Shown here piece by piece: positions 24,663-36,063 of a stretch of 64,000 bases of DNA. The stretch's first letter is position 1; each line of letters opens with the position of its first letter. Position numbers and translations under genes: made by a program. Below the pieces are notes generated by a model. The model searched no databases. It was given only the letters and a program-made list of their open reading frames with translations, and was not told the DNA's origin. Source of the stretch: Cyathus striatus (taxonomy: Eukaryota > Basidiomycota > Agaricomycetes > Agaricales > Nidulariaceae); the NCBI GenBank assembly GCA_025738555.1, contig JAOVFP010000002.1:2480001-2544000 (forward strand), in the 5' to 3' direction.

Positions 24663-26130
24663 TCTTACGGTGTGATACTTGGAATAAGTACCAAATGTTG
24701 TAAGATTTCATGTAAATAAATATACATCGCGCTCCTTCAATATCTGTGCTAAAATTTTTACTGACGCGTATGATTACACAAGAGCCGGGGCGATGACGAA
24801 ACCAGTGTCAAGACTTGCGAGCACATATCCGGCCACCAGCAAGCCACCAGAGTAAAACACAAGTTTTTTATGTAAACCAAAGCAGCCGCCTATCAACTAA
24901 CTGTGTCAAATTGTGTCCGTTGGCATTCAATACAAACAACAATAAATACTGTAGCAAACAATTGTTTTCCGGCTTACAACTTGCTTACAACAGTTAGAAG
25001 TTAGTTAGAAGTTAGAAGTTAGCATTGCCACCATTCAGCACTTCAGGATCTTAAGGTCATTAGGGGAATTCAAATATGTCTGTTTTGTAGCGTTACTACA
25101 TGTTGCTACGGAACAGTCGCTACAACCTTGCCGAAAAACGTGATCAGAAATTCAAACGGAGAGTTCTAACGTAAACGTTCCCTATGTTTTACTCTTTTCC
25201 ACTTTGAAATTTCGTTAAAAATTTGGAGGTTGGGTAGATATTAATATATTCAAACATTCTATCTAATAAATTATATATTTTCGTAAGGTGAAAGGAAGTG
25301 GCTCTTGTAAGTACGATGCAAACATTATGAACTCCGAACTGATCGCCGCTCGTTCTTCTCGGCAACGATACAGAAATCACTGTAGCGTATCGCGTATCGC
25401 CATATTTGAATTCTCCTATTGGACGTTTTAATACTGCTCGCCCTTGTATTATTATTATGTGGCCAATATAGGTATCATATAAAGCTCGACTAATAGAGGT
25501 AAAATATATTTCACACTTTCCAAACACTTTCAGTCAACTTTCAGTTCTTCAAGAACTAAAAATAAAGCTATACCGTCCAAATCCAATCCACAGCGAACGT
25601 CGAATCCGTATTTATCGACTCTTTCGGAGAAACCTTGCCTCGATCTCATTTCTCTTCTTTGAACAATACTTTTCAAAGGCCCTTCTCATGATTCCGATGA
25701 GTTCGAACTTACCCGTCACAACATGTCCTGAAAGTTGCCTGAAAATGCTTCCCAGTCTTGCGGTACAAGTGCTTTGTCTGCGTATCAGTTGAGTGACTCA
25801 ATATTTTTGAATTCTCGCCTCGTGCGAGGAGTCAACCCAGAAAACGCGTGCACTAAAATGTAGTACTGAAGATCAATAGAATCCCATTCGTTAGAGTTGG
25901 AGTCAACTCTGAGTAATTTGTGATTGAAGCAGACCCTTCCATCGGCGTAGTACAAGATTTCAAGCTCTACAGCCCAATCAAGGTTGTCAAGGATGAAGAT
26001 CGATGTATCGATACATCGATACACGTTGTGGGCGAACAGGCATATACCATTCATAGTCTTCCAGGTCTGATAATAAAAAGCCTTGGTGCCCTAGAGTCCT
26101 CGTCCCAACGACTTTCAACTCGCATTGAAT
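24663..26130. other. Intergenic AT-rich sequence
   Basis: No gene was recognised in this 1.5 kb. At 24996-25022 the words AGTTAGA/AGTTAGTT recur as a short imperfect tandem repeat. The frames on either strand do not join into a credible protein. Confidence 0.5.
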
Positions 26131-29100
26131 ATGAGCAATAACCAGGGAACCGGCATCGCAATCCACAATGGCTCAGGCCAAGCCCCCGAGAGCTCCCCGG
26201 ACAAACGAGCAAATAAACGATACTTGCAAGGTAGCCTACACAAAGATGGGGACAAGGAAAAGTATGGCTTACACTTTCGCCTTGTCTCAGTGCTGACACT
26301 TGCGGCCTTATATCCAGAGGAAGCACGATCAAAGTCGACAGAAACTCCAACTCGAAAGGTGACGAAGGAATAGTAACAACGGTAGTACCTGTCGAAACCG
26401 ACGTACGTCCACCCATCCCACCACCCGCCCAGCACAATAACGCCCCTAAAGTCAGATCCCTCCTCAGACGAGTCCACCGTACCAGACGAAACCCCATCCG
26501 AGCTCACTGAACGTGGCATATCCCTTTTCACGCGTTACATACGCTCTGGAAACCTAGATGACCTAAATCAATGCGTTTCCACTCTCCGCAAAGCCGTATC
26601 TCTTACTCCAAAAGATGATATCAACTTTCGGTCAAGACAAAGCAACCTGGGAATTGCATTGAAATGCAGATTCAGCCGTACAGGGATAATCAAAGACATC
26701 GACGGTGCAATTGACATTCAGAAGGATGCAGTTGCACATTTACATGGCGAAGACGCGACAAGAGCGCTTGCAATTGGTGCACTGGGAAATTCATTCTACA
26801 CGCGGTATTCGTATACGCGAAGTCCCTCCGACTTAGAAGAGTCGATTTTGCAGCGCTCAAGAGCAGTCGAACTGGGGCGTAAGACCTCCCCTCCCGATGA
26901 CCAAATAATGTATCTCCACAACCTCGCCAACGCCCTCGTAGATCGTTTCCTAGACATAGGAAAAACAGAAGACCTAAAAAGTGCACTTGCACGATTCGAG
27001 GAAGCATTAACTTTTGTCTCCCCAAACACTGAGCAAAACGACGTATCAACTCTTCAAGCCAACTTTGGCGCCGCCCTCAGACGCAGCTTCGAGCACTGGG
27101 GTAAAGAGGAAGACCTAAAAAAAGCGATATCCGTACAACGCCAATCTGAGTCCAATACCCCAGCTGATCACCCATCGAAACCCAACCGCCTAATCAACCT
27201 CGGGATCAGCTACAAAGTTCGCTTTGAGAAATCCGCTATCATCACAGATATAGACAAGGCCATCTCTTTGGGAACCCGCGCGGTATCTCTGATGGCAGAT
27301 GGAGATATCCGAAAGGTGGAGTACCTCAACCACATCGGAAACTTCTATCGACGCCGTTTCCAGCCATTGAGAGAGAAAGCAGATATTGACGAAGCTATAT
27401 CGGCACACATCAAAGCAGTAACCCTTGCACCAAACGCCAGTAGCCTCAAGGCGCTATGCCTAGCGAGTCTTGGCGCGACATACAATATCCGCTTCGCCGC
27501 CTTAGGGAATGTAGAAGACAATGAAGCAGCCATATCAAACCTCCGCCAAGCGCTCCAGCGTTCCTCATCCCAAGGCCGCGCAGAGCTTGCGATAACACTA
27601 AACGAGCTAAGTTCCGCCTTAGCCTACCGTTTCGAGAGAGTAGGCAACATGCCCGATCTTGAAGAAGCCATATCCTTGCAATTGAGATGCCTGGATCTTA
27701 CTTCTGAAGATGATGCAAGCAGACCATTACGCCTTCACAATCTATCATTGTGGTACACCCATAAATTCGAAACCACGGGTCTGCTCGAGGACATCGACAA
27801 AGCCATCGCATACGAAGAAAACTCACAAAGTCACTTTCCTGAAGGAAACGCTACGAAATGTGTTCTTCTCCAACACCTCGGGAATCTGTACAAGTACCGC
27901 ATTGAACGATTTGGGAACAAAGACGACGGATTGAAGTCTATGAAGGCATACCGGGGCGCTGCAATCCTATCTGTTGGCAGTGCTGCAGTACGTTTCGACA
28001 GCGCAAAACGATGGGCAGAACTGGCTTTGGATTACGACACCGCGAACCTCGAGGCCTATGAAATCAGCATGCATCTTATCCCCCGAGTCCTATGGCTAGG
28101 AACAACAATATCAACGCGATACGCGGACTTGGCGCGAATAGGAGATACCGTCAATGAAGCAGCTGCAGTGGCAATTGAGAAAGAGCAGCACAAACTTGCT
28201 GTAGAGTGGCTGGAACAGGGTCGTTCTTTGATATGGGGCCAGATATTGCAACTGCGGACGCCGGTAGACGAACTTCGAGATGCGAGCCCGCAACTGGCGG
28301 AACGATTCGCACAAGTGTCTCGCGAACTTGAAAGTGCGGGGAACGTCGAGCCTTTAATAGGACAAGAAGCAGGCGTCCGTGTGACAACAGTAGAAGAGCA
28401 CACGCAAAAGCACCACCGTCTCGCAGAAGAATGGGACTCCCTCGTGAATGAAATACGCTCCATTCCTGGGTTCGAATCATTCCTCCAGCCCAAGCGCCTA
28501 GAGGACCTAGTAAAGGAAATACCATCCTACCCGATCATTTTAGTAAACGTCCACCGAACACGATGTGACGCATTGATTCTGCATCCAGATTCGAACGTTA
28601 CTGCGGTTCCGTTGCCGATTCTCACGTATGGGAATCTAATGTTGTTGCACGCAGCAGTGCAAAGAGAGTTGAGAGGGAGTGGGGTGCTCAATCGGGGATC
28701 AAGACTTGCTTATGATGCAGGTACTGCTGGTGGTATCGGGAAGGCGTTGGGGCTTTTGTGGAGGGCTCTGGTTAAGCCTGTGTTGACGAATTTGAAATAT
28801 GAGGTGGGTTTTATGATTTCCGATGCTGACAGCGATACTTATTCGAGTAGAAAAGGAAAGCAACATCAAATGATCTCCCTCACGTAACCTGGTGTGTTAC
28901 CGGTCTCCTCACATTCCTTCCGATTCATGCTGCAGGTTCATATGGCAAAGGACCTGACAATGACAAGATCTTTGAATATGTCATATCGTCATATACACCA
29001 ACACTCACCGCCATCATCAATTCGCAGAAACGATCCAACTCTGGCAAAATGCCCAGCATCCTAGCCATAAGCCAACCTACTACACCCGGCCAAAAGCCCT

Positions 29101-29657
29101 TGCCTTCAACAACAGAAGAAGCCGAAAGTATCAAGCAACATGTAGATCCGAATCGCTGGACATGGCTAGATGGACCTGCAGCCAAAGTCGATGAAGTCCT
29201 GCACAACATGGAAACACACAACTGGATCCATCTGGCATGCCACGCAAGCCAACGAGCCGATGCGCCCATGCATAGTGCATTCTTCCTTGAGGACGGAGAG
29301 TTACGATTATCGACTATCATGGAGAAATCGTTCAAACATACCGAGCTTGCTTTCCTTTCTGCGTGTCAGACTGCCTCGGGGGACGAGAAAAGGCCAGAGG
29401 AAGCATTCCATCTTGCAGCGGGGATGATGATGGCTGGATATCGAACTGTCCTAGCGACGATGTGGTCAATTCGAGATAGAGATGCACCGGTTGTTGCTGA
29501 TTTGGTGTATTCGCGACTTTTGGGGAAGGATGGTGGAGTCGGAGACGGGAGACGGGAGGCTGCGTATGCTCTGCACCAGGCTGTTGCGCATCTTCGTGAT
29601 AAAATTGGAGAGAAGGAGTTTGTAGCATGGGTTCCGTTTATTCATATAGGACTCTGA
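26131..29657 (+). CDS. TPR-repeat protein with C-terminal CHAT (caspase-like) domain
   Basis: Basidiomycetes often encode large proteins with TPR-like helical repeats followed by a CHAT domain, a relative of the caspase/separase peptidases. Here repeats begin around 26540 (NLDDLNQCVSTLRKAVSLTP) and recur about every 50 residues, e.g. EDLKSALARFEEALTFVSPN and ADIDEAISAHIKAVTLAPN. A long exon runs to 28803, a 47-base intron (28804-28850) follows, and the last exon holds the CHAT domain. Its catalytic pair is present: His in WIHLACHA (29241-29243) and Cys in FLSACQTASG (29364-29366). The domain also has FHLAAGMMMAGYRTVLATMW, usual near its end. The first 400 bases are uncertain: MSNNQGTGIAIHNGSG at 26131 looks like the start, but more than one splicing path reaches the repeats. 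Substrate and role are unknown. Confidence 0.82.
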
Positions 29658-30420
29658 GCCTCGGAACGAAGGGATTCTTATTGGGGTGCCAGAACCCACT
29701 TTTGCGTCGGAAATCCTAGATCTTCTAAGTAACGGGCTGTTGGCTAGTACATCTATCATAAAATACCAAATATCATTGAAACTATGAGTCGCATTTGTGA
29801 ACAAGTTTGAAACAAGGATGAAATGGATGTTGCAACTTGTGGTTTGGTTGTGGTCGACGTCAAAAGCCTTCGGTGTCGGGAGTTTAATTCATTCCTTCAA
29901 TCACGTGACCCAAGGGACGGCAAGCTAGACGCGTGACGGCGACGCGTTTTGTACTACATATAGCCTCGCGTTACATAAATAGAATGTGCATGTTATTTAC
30001 TACTAAAATTGCATATAAAAAGACTTTAAAGCAGCACGATAATGATGATAATCTAAAAAAACAAAACTAATAAAACAAAACCAATAAAACAAAACAAAAA
30101 ACAAAACACAAAACAAAATAATATACAAGCAGTATAGTTTGTTGATAGTCTGATCCATAGTCTGTTGGGTGTAGGCAAAAGAATTTGTCCGTGTAAAGTA
30201 AAATAATGCAATGGAAAACTGAGGCAAGCAATTGACACCCTAGCCGAACTGCAAATCACGTCCTTCGAAAAAACGAACGCGTATATCGGAAAGGGTAGCA
30301 CAACACTGCCCGCAATGCTCCCACTATTCTTGTCACGTTCTGTCCCTTAACTTCCACTTCCTCATCTAAAAACAAAAGTATAACCATGAGAAATCAAAGC
30401 GCAAAGAAACGAAATGAAAG
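29658..30420. other. Intergenic region between convergent genes
   Basis: About 760 bases between the stops of the CHAT gene and the minus-strand Ser-rich gene. Apart from an A-rich AAAAC repeat (listed separately), nothing is recognisable. Confidence 0.5.
30054..30120. repeat. AAAAC-type simple repeat
   Basis: The plus strand shows runs of AAAAC, AAAACC and AATAAAAC units over about 65 bases. This is low-complexity sequence in the gap between two convergent genes. Confidence 0.8.
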
Positions 30421-32832
30421 TTAAAACTGACTATCATCGACGTTCACGATGCCCCACTGCCGTTTCTTTGGAGGAGGAAAACACCTCACTCTCTGAATAT
30501 CCACGGTCACCTCTTCTGGTTTCACAGATATCCCTTCTTTTCTCTCCGCTTTCCCATCTCCTTTTGCACGTGAATTTGAACTGCAACCATTGGCACAGTT
30601 TCTCTGCTGAATAGCAAACTGAAACTTGGCTGAAGTTGCGAGCGCTTCCAAGGGACGTGGACCAAAAGTTGAATAGGGGAAAGGCGATCGCGGTGACGCA
30701 ACGCGCCCGAGGGTGATCAGCCAGGGATTTGGAGCCCAATGCTCCGATATGATTCCCTTCCTTCCCTTCGCCCACTCCCTGAGGTAAGTTGGAAGAGGGT
30801 ACTTCTGAGAATCAGTACCATCTAGAAGGAGAGTACTATGGGAAGAGTGAGCAACAGAATAACAATCTTTAGCAAAATCATACCTTGGTGTGGAAGTCTT
30901 CATCTCTACCTCTTGCCCTCTCGATCCCTCCGTTGAGCTACTTCTCTCAGATCCTGCCCCTCCTCCACACATTGGATAACCACCAGAATCAGAGGGTTCG
31001 TTCTCGACTGACTTCGTAATGGTGCTTGTGCCTGCAAACGTGATCACATCAGACAGCTCCCCAGATGTCCCGGAGGACACACTAGAGTGGTGTTGATGAA
31101 TGTGCGGGGCACGATGCTCCGTGGCCTCATTAGATGACCCTCCAGATGTTCCGAAGAACACGCTAGAATGAGTCGGATGAGTATCTGGAGCATGTTGAAT
31201 TGACGCGCTGAGATCTTGCGAAGTTGGAGAACTATGATCCGGTGATGTGGTGAGAGGCAATGGCGAGCCCGTGGGTACCAAGAGGCTCGCCTGTTCATGG
31301 TCGGAGGGAGTGTTGGTGGAATCTTCAGCTGGACTGGTGATTACAATGATTGGTACCGAGGGGAGGACGGTGGTGCTGAATTGCACCACAGCAGCAGTAT
31401 GATCAGATTTCGTTTTCTTTAACGCCAGAGACTCCGAGGAATGTGCTAGTGTAGGAAGGGAAGCGACGGGCATGAGGGTGGAGGAGGAAAGGGGAGATGA
31501 TGATGGAGAGGAGGGCAAGGAGGAGGATGACGAAGAGGGCGAGAATGACAAAGAGGGCAAGGATGACGAAGAGGAAGTGGGAGAGGAAGACGGCGAGGGA
31601 GTGGAAGAGGAAGACGGCGAGGGAGTGGAAGAGGAAGATGGCGAGGATGAGGGAGTGGAAGAGGAAGAGGGCAAGGGCGCGGAAGAGAGCAAGGAAGTGG
31701 AAGAGGATATCATGGCGGAAGACAATTCACCAGAGGAAGACGCAACACTAGCAATAACATTAACTTGAGAAGAATCTATCGAGGGAAGAATAGTGATGTT
31801 CGATTGCACGACAGCTTGAAGTTTTCCTAACTCCGTCTCTTTAATAGTTGGAGCGTTCTTCGAACGGATTGGAAGGCCAAACTCTTCTGGAGAAGACGCC
31901 AACGTGGGTATGAGACGGAGTGCAGTGGACTGGAGAGACGAGGAGGGGGAGAAGATAGAAGGAGGAGAGGAGAGAGGGGAAGAGGACAAGGTGGGGGCGG
32001 AAGAGGTAGAGGTGGTGGAGGTGGAGGAAACTGATGAAAAAACAGAATGAGACTCTTCTTTCGTCTTGTCCATTAGAGTGCGGTCTACACTCTTTTCCTT
32101 TCCGCTCAGTAGAGAACCGGCCGGAGTAGTCGACACGGAATCTACGCTCGCGACGCTGGCGCCTGAAGACACCTCTCCGCTTGCTTGACGAGAGTCGCCT
32201 ATAATCCCCGGGCCCCCATTCTCCAACCTCCAAGGGGCATGCCTAGAGTGCATAACACTCTCGAAAACTATCTCGTCCTTTTTCTTTGGCACATCGGAGT
32301 AGAACGAGGCTGATGAAGCAAGAGTGGGGACATAGAGAGGCACGGAGGCAGAGGTGGAGCCTGGGATGGAGGTGGGAGCAGCAATGGTGGCAGGAACAGC
32401 GAGCAACGACGGCTTGAATAAAGAGCCGTGATAGTCAACGGCCATATGATCCTCGTCATAGCCCGCCCAAAAGAGTTCCATCCTGGTTGCCTTAGGTACA
32501 ATACGAGCTCGCCACGGACCAGGCAGAGTATTCGCCAGCTTTGTCACAACTGGAAAGCGGTCCCACCTGCTCCTCATCTGGAGCCGGTCCTTGATGTCCT
32601 TGATGTCGGCCTTCTTCATGATGTCCTTGACGGAATGGCGAGCATCTTGTCGACTGTTCTCTATGATGGCTGACAGTCGACAAGGCCTTGAAGGACTCTG
32701 CGGTTTGAGAGCAGCACGCTTGGAAGATTGAGCCTGAAGGAAATGCTTACGCAGGCAAGGGGTCATCTGCGGCTGAAGACGAAAGGGGACAGAAGGAGGG
32801 GCAGAGAAGGGGGGGTGGTTGCAGTTGAACAT
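30421..32832 (-). CDS. Large Ser/Pro/Thr-rich protein of unknown function
   Basis: One uninterrupted frame of about 803 codons starts MFNCNHPPFSAPPSVPF. Two parts look conserved in composition: an N-terminal block (residues about 60-140) with a charged stretch (DIMKKADIKDIKDRLQMRSR) and PGPWRARIVPKATRMELFWA, and a C-terminal block with YPLPTYLREWAKGRKGIISE and NPWLITLGRVASP. The roughly 450 residues between are almost wholly Ser, Thr and Pro, including a PSSSS/TPS minisatellite. There is no signal peptide or membrane helix. The single long exon is unusual beside its intron-rich neighbours. The family is not recognised; an intrinsically disordered nuclear or scaffold protein is possible. Confidence 0.7.
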   Translation of the reverse strand: MFNCNHPPFSAPPSVPFRLQPQMTPCLRKHFLQAQSSKRAALKPQSPSRPCRLSAIIENSRQDARHSVKDIMKKADIKDIKDRLQMRSRWDRFPVVTKLANTLPGPWRARIVPKATRMELFWAGYDEDHMAVDYHGSLFKPSLLAVPATIAAPTSIPGSTSASVPLYVPTLASSASFYSDVPKKKDEIVFESVMHSRHAPWRLENGGPGIIGDSRQASGEVSSGASVASVDSVSTTPAGSLLSGKEKSVDRTLMDKTKEESHSVFSSVSSTSTTSTSSAPTLSSSPLSSPPSIFSPSSSLQSTALRLIPTLASSPEEFGLPIRSKNAPTIKETELGKLQAVVQSNITILPSIDSSQVNVIASVASSSGELSSAMISSSTSLLSSAPLPSSSSTPSSSPSSSSTPSPSSSSTPSPSSSPTSSSSSLPSLSFSPSSSSSSLPSSPSSSPLSSSTLMPVASLPTLAHSSESLALKKTKSDHTAAVVQFSTTVLPSVPIIVITSPAEDSTNTPSDHEQASLLVPTGSPLPLTTSPDHSSPTSQDLSASIQHAPDTHPTHSSVFFGTSGGSSNEATEHRAPHIHQHHSSVSSGTSGELSDVITFAGTSTITKSVENEPSDSGGYPMCGGGAGSERSSSTEGSRGQEVEMKTSTPRYDFAKDCYSVAHSSHSTLLLDGTDSQKYPLPTYLREWAKGRKGIISEHWAPNPWLITLGRVASPRSPFPYSTFGPRPLEALATSAKFQFAIQQRNCANGCSSNSRAKGDGKAERKEGISVKPEEVTVDIQRVRCFPPPKKRQWGIVNVDDSQF
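31560..31690. repeat. Coding minisatellite, about 24-base unit
   Basis: The plus strand repeats a unit close to GAAGACGGCGAGGGAGTGG followed by AAGAG, with three clear copies and degenerate flanks. On the coding minus strand it gives runs of Ser with Pro-Thr. Unit length is a multiple of three, so copy changes would keep the frame. Confidence 0.75.
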
Positions 32833-35800
32833 GCTGGGCACAGGGTTGGGAGAGAAGAGGTGAGGGGGCAGGATGTATGCGGGGTGGGGGTAGAAGGAGG
32901 CGGTGGAGGATGATATAAAAAGGCGAAGGCTGAGAGCTGAGAGGTTTGTGGGCGGGTATGTGAGGTGAAGGTGGAAGTCGGGAGGAGAGTGGTGGCTGAC
33001 CTGGCGTTCGGTTTTTATATTTTGCGATTTAAATCCCGAATATTATATCTATGCAGTTTACAGGAATACGACGAAACCTTATTCTGTTGAATCGCTGAGT
33101 TTCAGCTAACTCGACGGAATTTTGAAATCTCACAATATATTCGAACCCCGCTCGCAATCGCCAGATACGCCCTACGTTGAACAGCGTTGAACCCATTCCA
33201 CATCGTCGACATCCTGTACATTAGCCTTCAAAAATGCGAAAACCACAAAAGCAGGTGGAAGTAAGTGGGGAAGTGCGGGGAATGATGCGCTCCCTTCGTT
33301 CGAGGTAAGTACCTCCTTATATCCTGCAGCCTGATCCAGGTTATCAACACCCAGGCACCAATCAGATGCTTGCGATTACATTTGGATCGACGTCTGATTC
33401 CGCTTGACGACACCCGCGCCTGCATTTTCGATTCTTTGAGACAGGAAGTTGACGAGAAGACGGAGGAGAGTCGACAAGAGTAGTAGCCAGCGAGCAGCCA
33501 TGGGTAGGCAGTGGCACTAGCCGAGAGAGACAAGCAAAGACAGGCGTCTCGAAACCGCTAAATAGTACGAGACCCACTCAAGACCGCTAGTACTTGCGCT
33601 GGCACCTCATTCGTTCCACAATAAGATATGCTGTGGCCCCAAGGTTTCATGTATTCAGCAAATGACATAGGCTACATCAAACCCAGACATACATTAACGT
33701 GTTCAACTAGCACTCCCTCTCCAAATCAGAACTCCAACCACTGTACGTCACTAGTACATTGGTCACTGGTCATTTTTCATCCTCATCGTCCATCCTCATT
33801 TCCCGCTGCTCCCACATCCTCACCAGCGATCAGCCTGAAATACACCACGCTCTCCTAGCAGTGAGTGCAGGTACCTATCTTCGCTGGTGCCGAGCAGTGA
33901 ACTGGAGAGTCGCAGTATTTAAAAGTCTGCTGCCCTAGTACTATTGCCAGAAGCTGGGAGTGTCTATAAGCGGTCGGAGCATGATGGGCAGGGAGCCCCA
34001 AGTTGAATACATCGACATTAAAATGGTAGGATGTTGACGAAAGGTCGAATTCGGTGGCCTCAGAACTTCAAGAATGCCGCAAATAAGGTAAGGGAATGGT
34101 GAACGTAATAAGTTCAAAGCGAAGGTACAAATTTGTAACAGTACAGCCGGACAGCTAACTCCGCCCAGGGCCATCATTTCTGTTTGCAAACGCCCAGTAA
34201 ACGCGGCGCTCTGGATTCATCATCTTCCTGACGCTCGCGCACCCATTTCACGTCAGTAAAAAGGCGGGATTCCGGCATTTATTGAACTCCCTGCTATAGA
34301 GGAAGCTACCCCTTCCGAGCTCTCCACTGCTCTTCATAATTCATTGTTAACAGTATCCGATTCAAAATGAATCATGCGGGATCAGCGACTCGATTAATGC
34401 ATTTCATCTCACCTTCCTTCGTATAAATGTAAGTTATTCATCATTCGTGTTGCCATTGTTTCATAAAATAGCATTACAGATATCCATAGTAATAGTGGAC
34501 ATTAAGGGTACGTCACTAAAAACAATTTTGTAGCCTTCCACTACGCCAAGTTCGTGTAGTTTCCATATGTTATTCGTCCTTTCATTAACTCAACTTAATC
34601 TTCAAGTTTCGTCCTGCGCGCTTCGCTTCCATGCCGAGTCGCCTCCAACATAGTGCACGCAAGTGACAGAGTAAACTTCCAGTGCTGTTGTTAGAAATCA
34701 GGAGCAGGTAGCAGCAAGCAGAGTCACACAGAGATAAATAGAGGGTTTACTCAGAGAGAGATGAGACAAGGTGATGGTAGGAGAGAGAGAGATCACATAT
34801 TATTTGGGGGTCTACCCAGGAAGATTGAATATACAGTGAGTCATGATACAGTACAATAGAGTAGAAGTGTATTAAACTATTGAATATCATACTGTATTTT
34901 GATTATATCTAATTCATTCTGATCAATTATACAATTACAATTCTGTTCTGGCCAATGTGATTGGCTTGTACGGCAATAGATTCAGCTGCTTTGTCAGCCA
35001 AATCTCAACAGCTGTTGAAGACAATATCCATCCCATATATTCGGCATGTATTTTGTCATTTGGCTGGAATTTTGTTCGACACACTGTCAAGGCTTGTAGC
35101 TCGCCTTTCACTATATAGCATTGTGCTCGTATCCGTCGGCAGAGCCCCAACGGTATCATAGAGTAGTTCGAAGAATATGAAGGAATTATTCGATTGAAGA
35201 TGTGAGTGGTAATTCATTTGGAATACTTAGTCTTTTAATTATTTCGGAACTACTTAACCTAGTCACGATTCACAGGACTGGTTTGACACAATCGTTCCAC
35301 CAGAAAGTTCTCGGAAGTTAAATTCTCAAGTAAAATATTCTTAATCTACTTCACATTTTTAGATTTATTACTTGTTTATTACATAGACACACTATCTGGT
35401 CCATACCCCGGTTATGTTTATCAGAAACTGTCCTATCCAGGATCTACCATTGAAGGGATTTTTAGTAGCCGGAAGTTGATCGACCCGATATTTATGACTG
35501 TTTGAATCCAACGCCATCGACATCATCGTCCTCCGCTGTACTGCTGCAGCTGGGCTAAGTACTCACCGTCTGACAAGAGTCACACATGCTGCTTTCAAGC
35601 TCCTGAGCGTCATCCTCTGTTTCCGTGCAGCTATACATTCTCAGAATGAGATCGAAGCTTCACCTTCATTCTTCGACTCACCCAAAAGCTTTCTTTGATC
35701 TTTTTTAACTTTTTCTTGCTCGGAAGTGATCTCAGGCCGTGGCAGTTCAGTTCGAGCTCTATCCTCCGAACACCATGAAAATTTTAGAGCTCTCATGCAC

Positions 35801-36063
35801 ATTTTCCGGGCTTAGTGGAGGCTACGAAGGTGATTATAATTCTCATCGAAACGCCGTTGATAACGATATCTCCACAAGATGATAAGGTGCCGAAAGGAAG
35901 CAGGGACAACAACACGTGTGGGCCCTTGTGGAAAAACCTGGGGTACACAGCCACACACGCAACATAGCGCCCATATTTGGTGATCTGGCAGGCCCCGGGG
36001 ACCCAGCATAAAATCTCGCTCTTCCCTACCCGTCCCTCAACTTCGTATGCTTAACGAATCGCC
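32833..36063. other. Gene-poor stretch
   Basis: Over 3.2 kb with no frame that could be joined to a credible protein. The first 200 bases are purine-rich and likely form the promoter of the Ser-rich gene. An LTR-like segment lies at 34689-34939 (listed separately). The last 250 bases lead into the F-box-like gene. Confidence 0.5.
34689..34939. mobile_element. Possible solo LTR
   Basis: The segment begins TGTTAGAAATCAGGAGCAG and ends ACAATTACA, so it has TG...CA ends and a length (about 250 bases) usual for short Copia-type LTRs. It carries purine-rich GAGAGA runs and a TATA-poor AT-rich 3' half. The five bases on either side (GCTGT and ATTCT) do not match, so no target-site duplication supports it, and no second LTR or primer-binding site was seen. 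Confidence 0.25.

Noticed and set aside
25189..25527. Minus-strand frame of 112 codons
   Set aside because: AT-rich intergenic sequence, unusual composition, no motif and no splice support.
31472..31768. Plus-strand frames rich in Glu/Asp/Lys/Arg
   Set aside because: They are the reverse complement of the Ser/Pro-rich minisatellite of the minus-strand gene, so their composition is a by-product.
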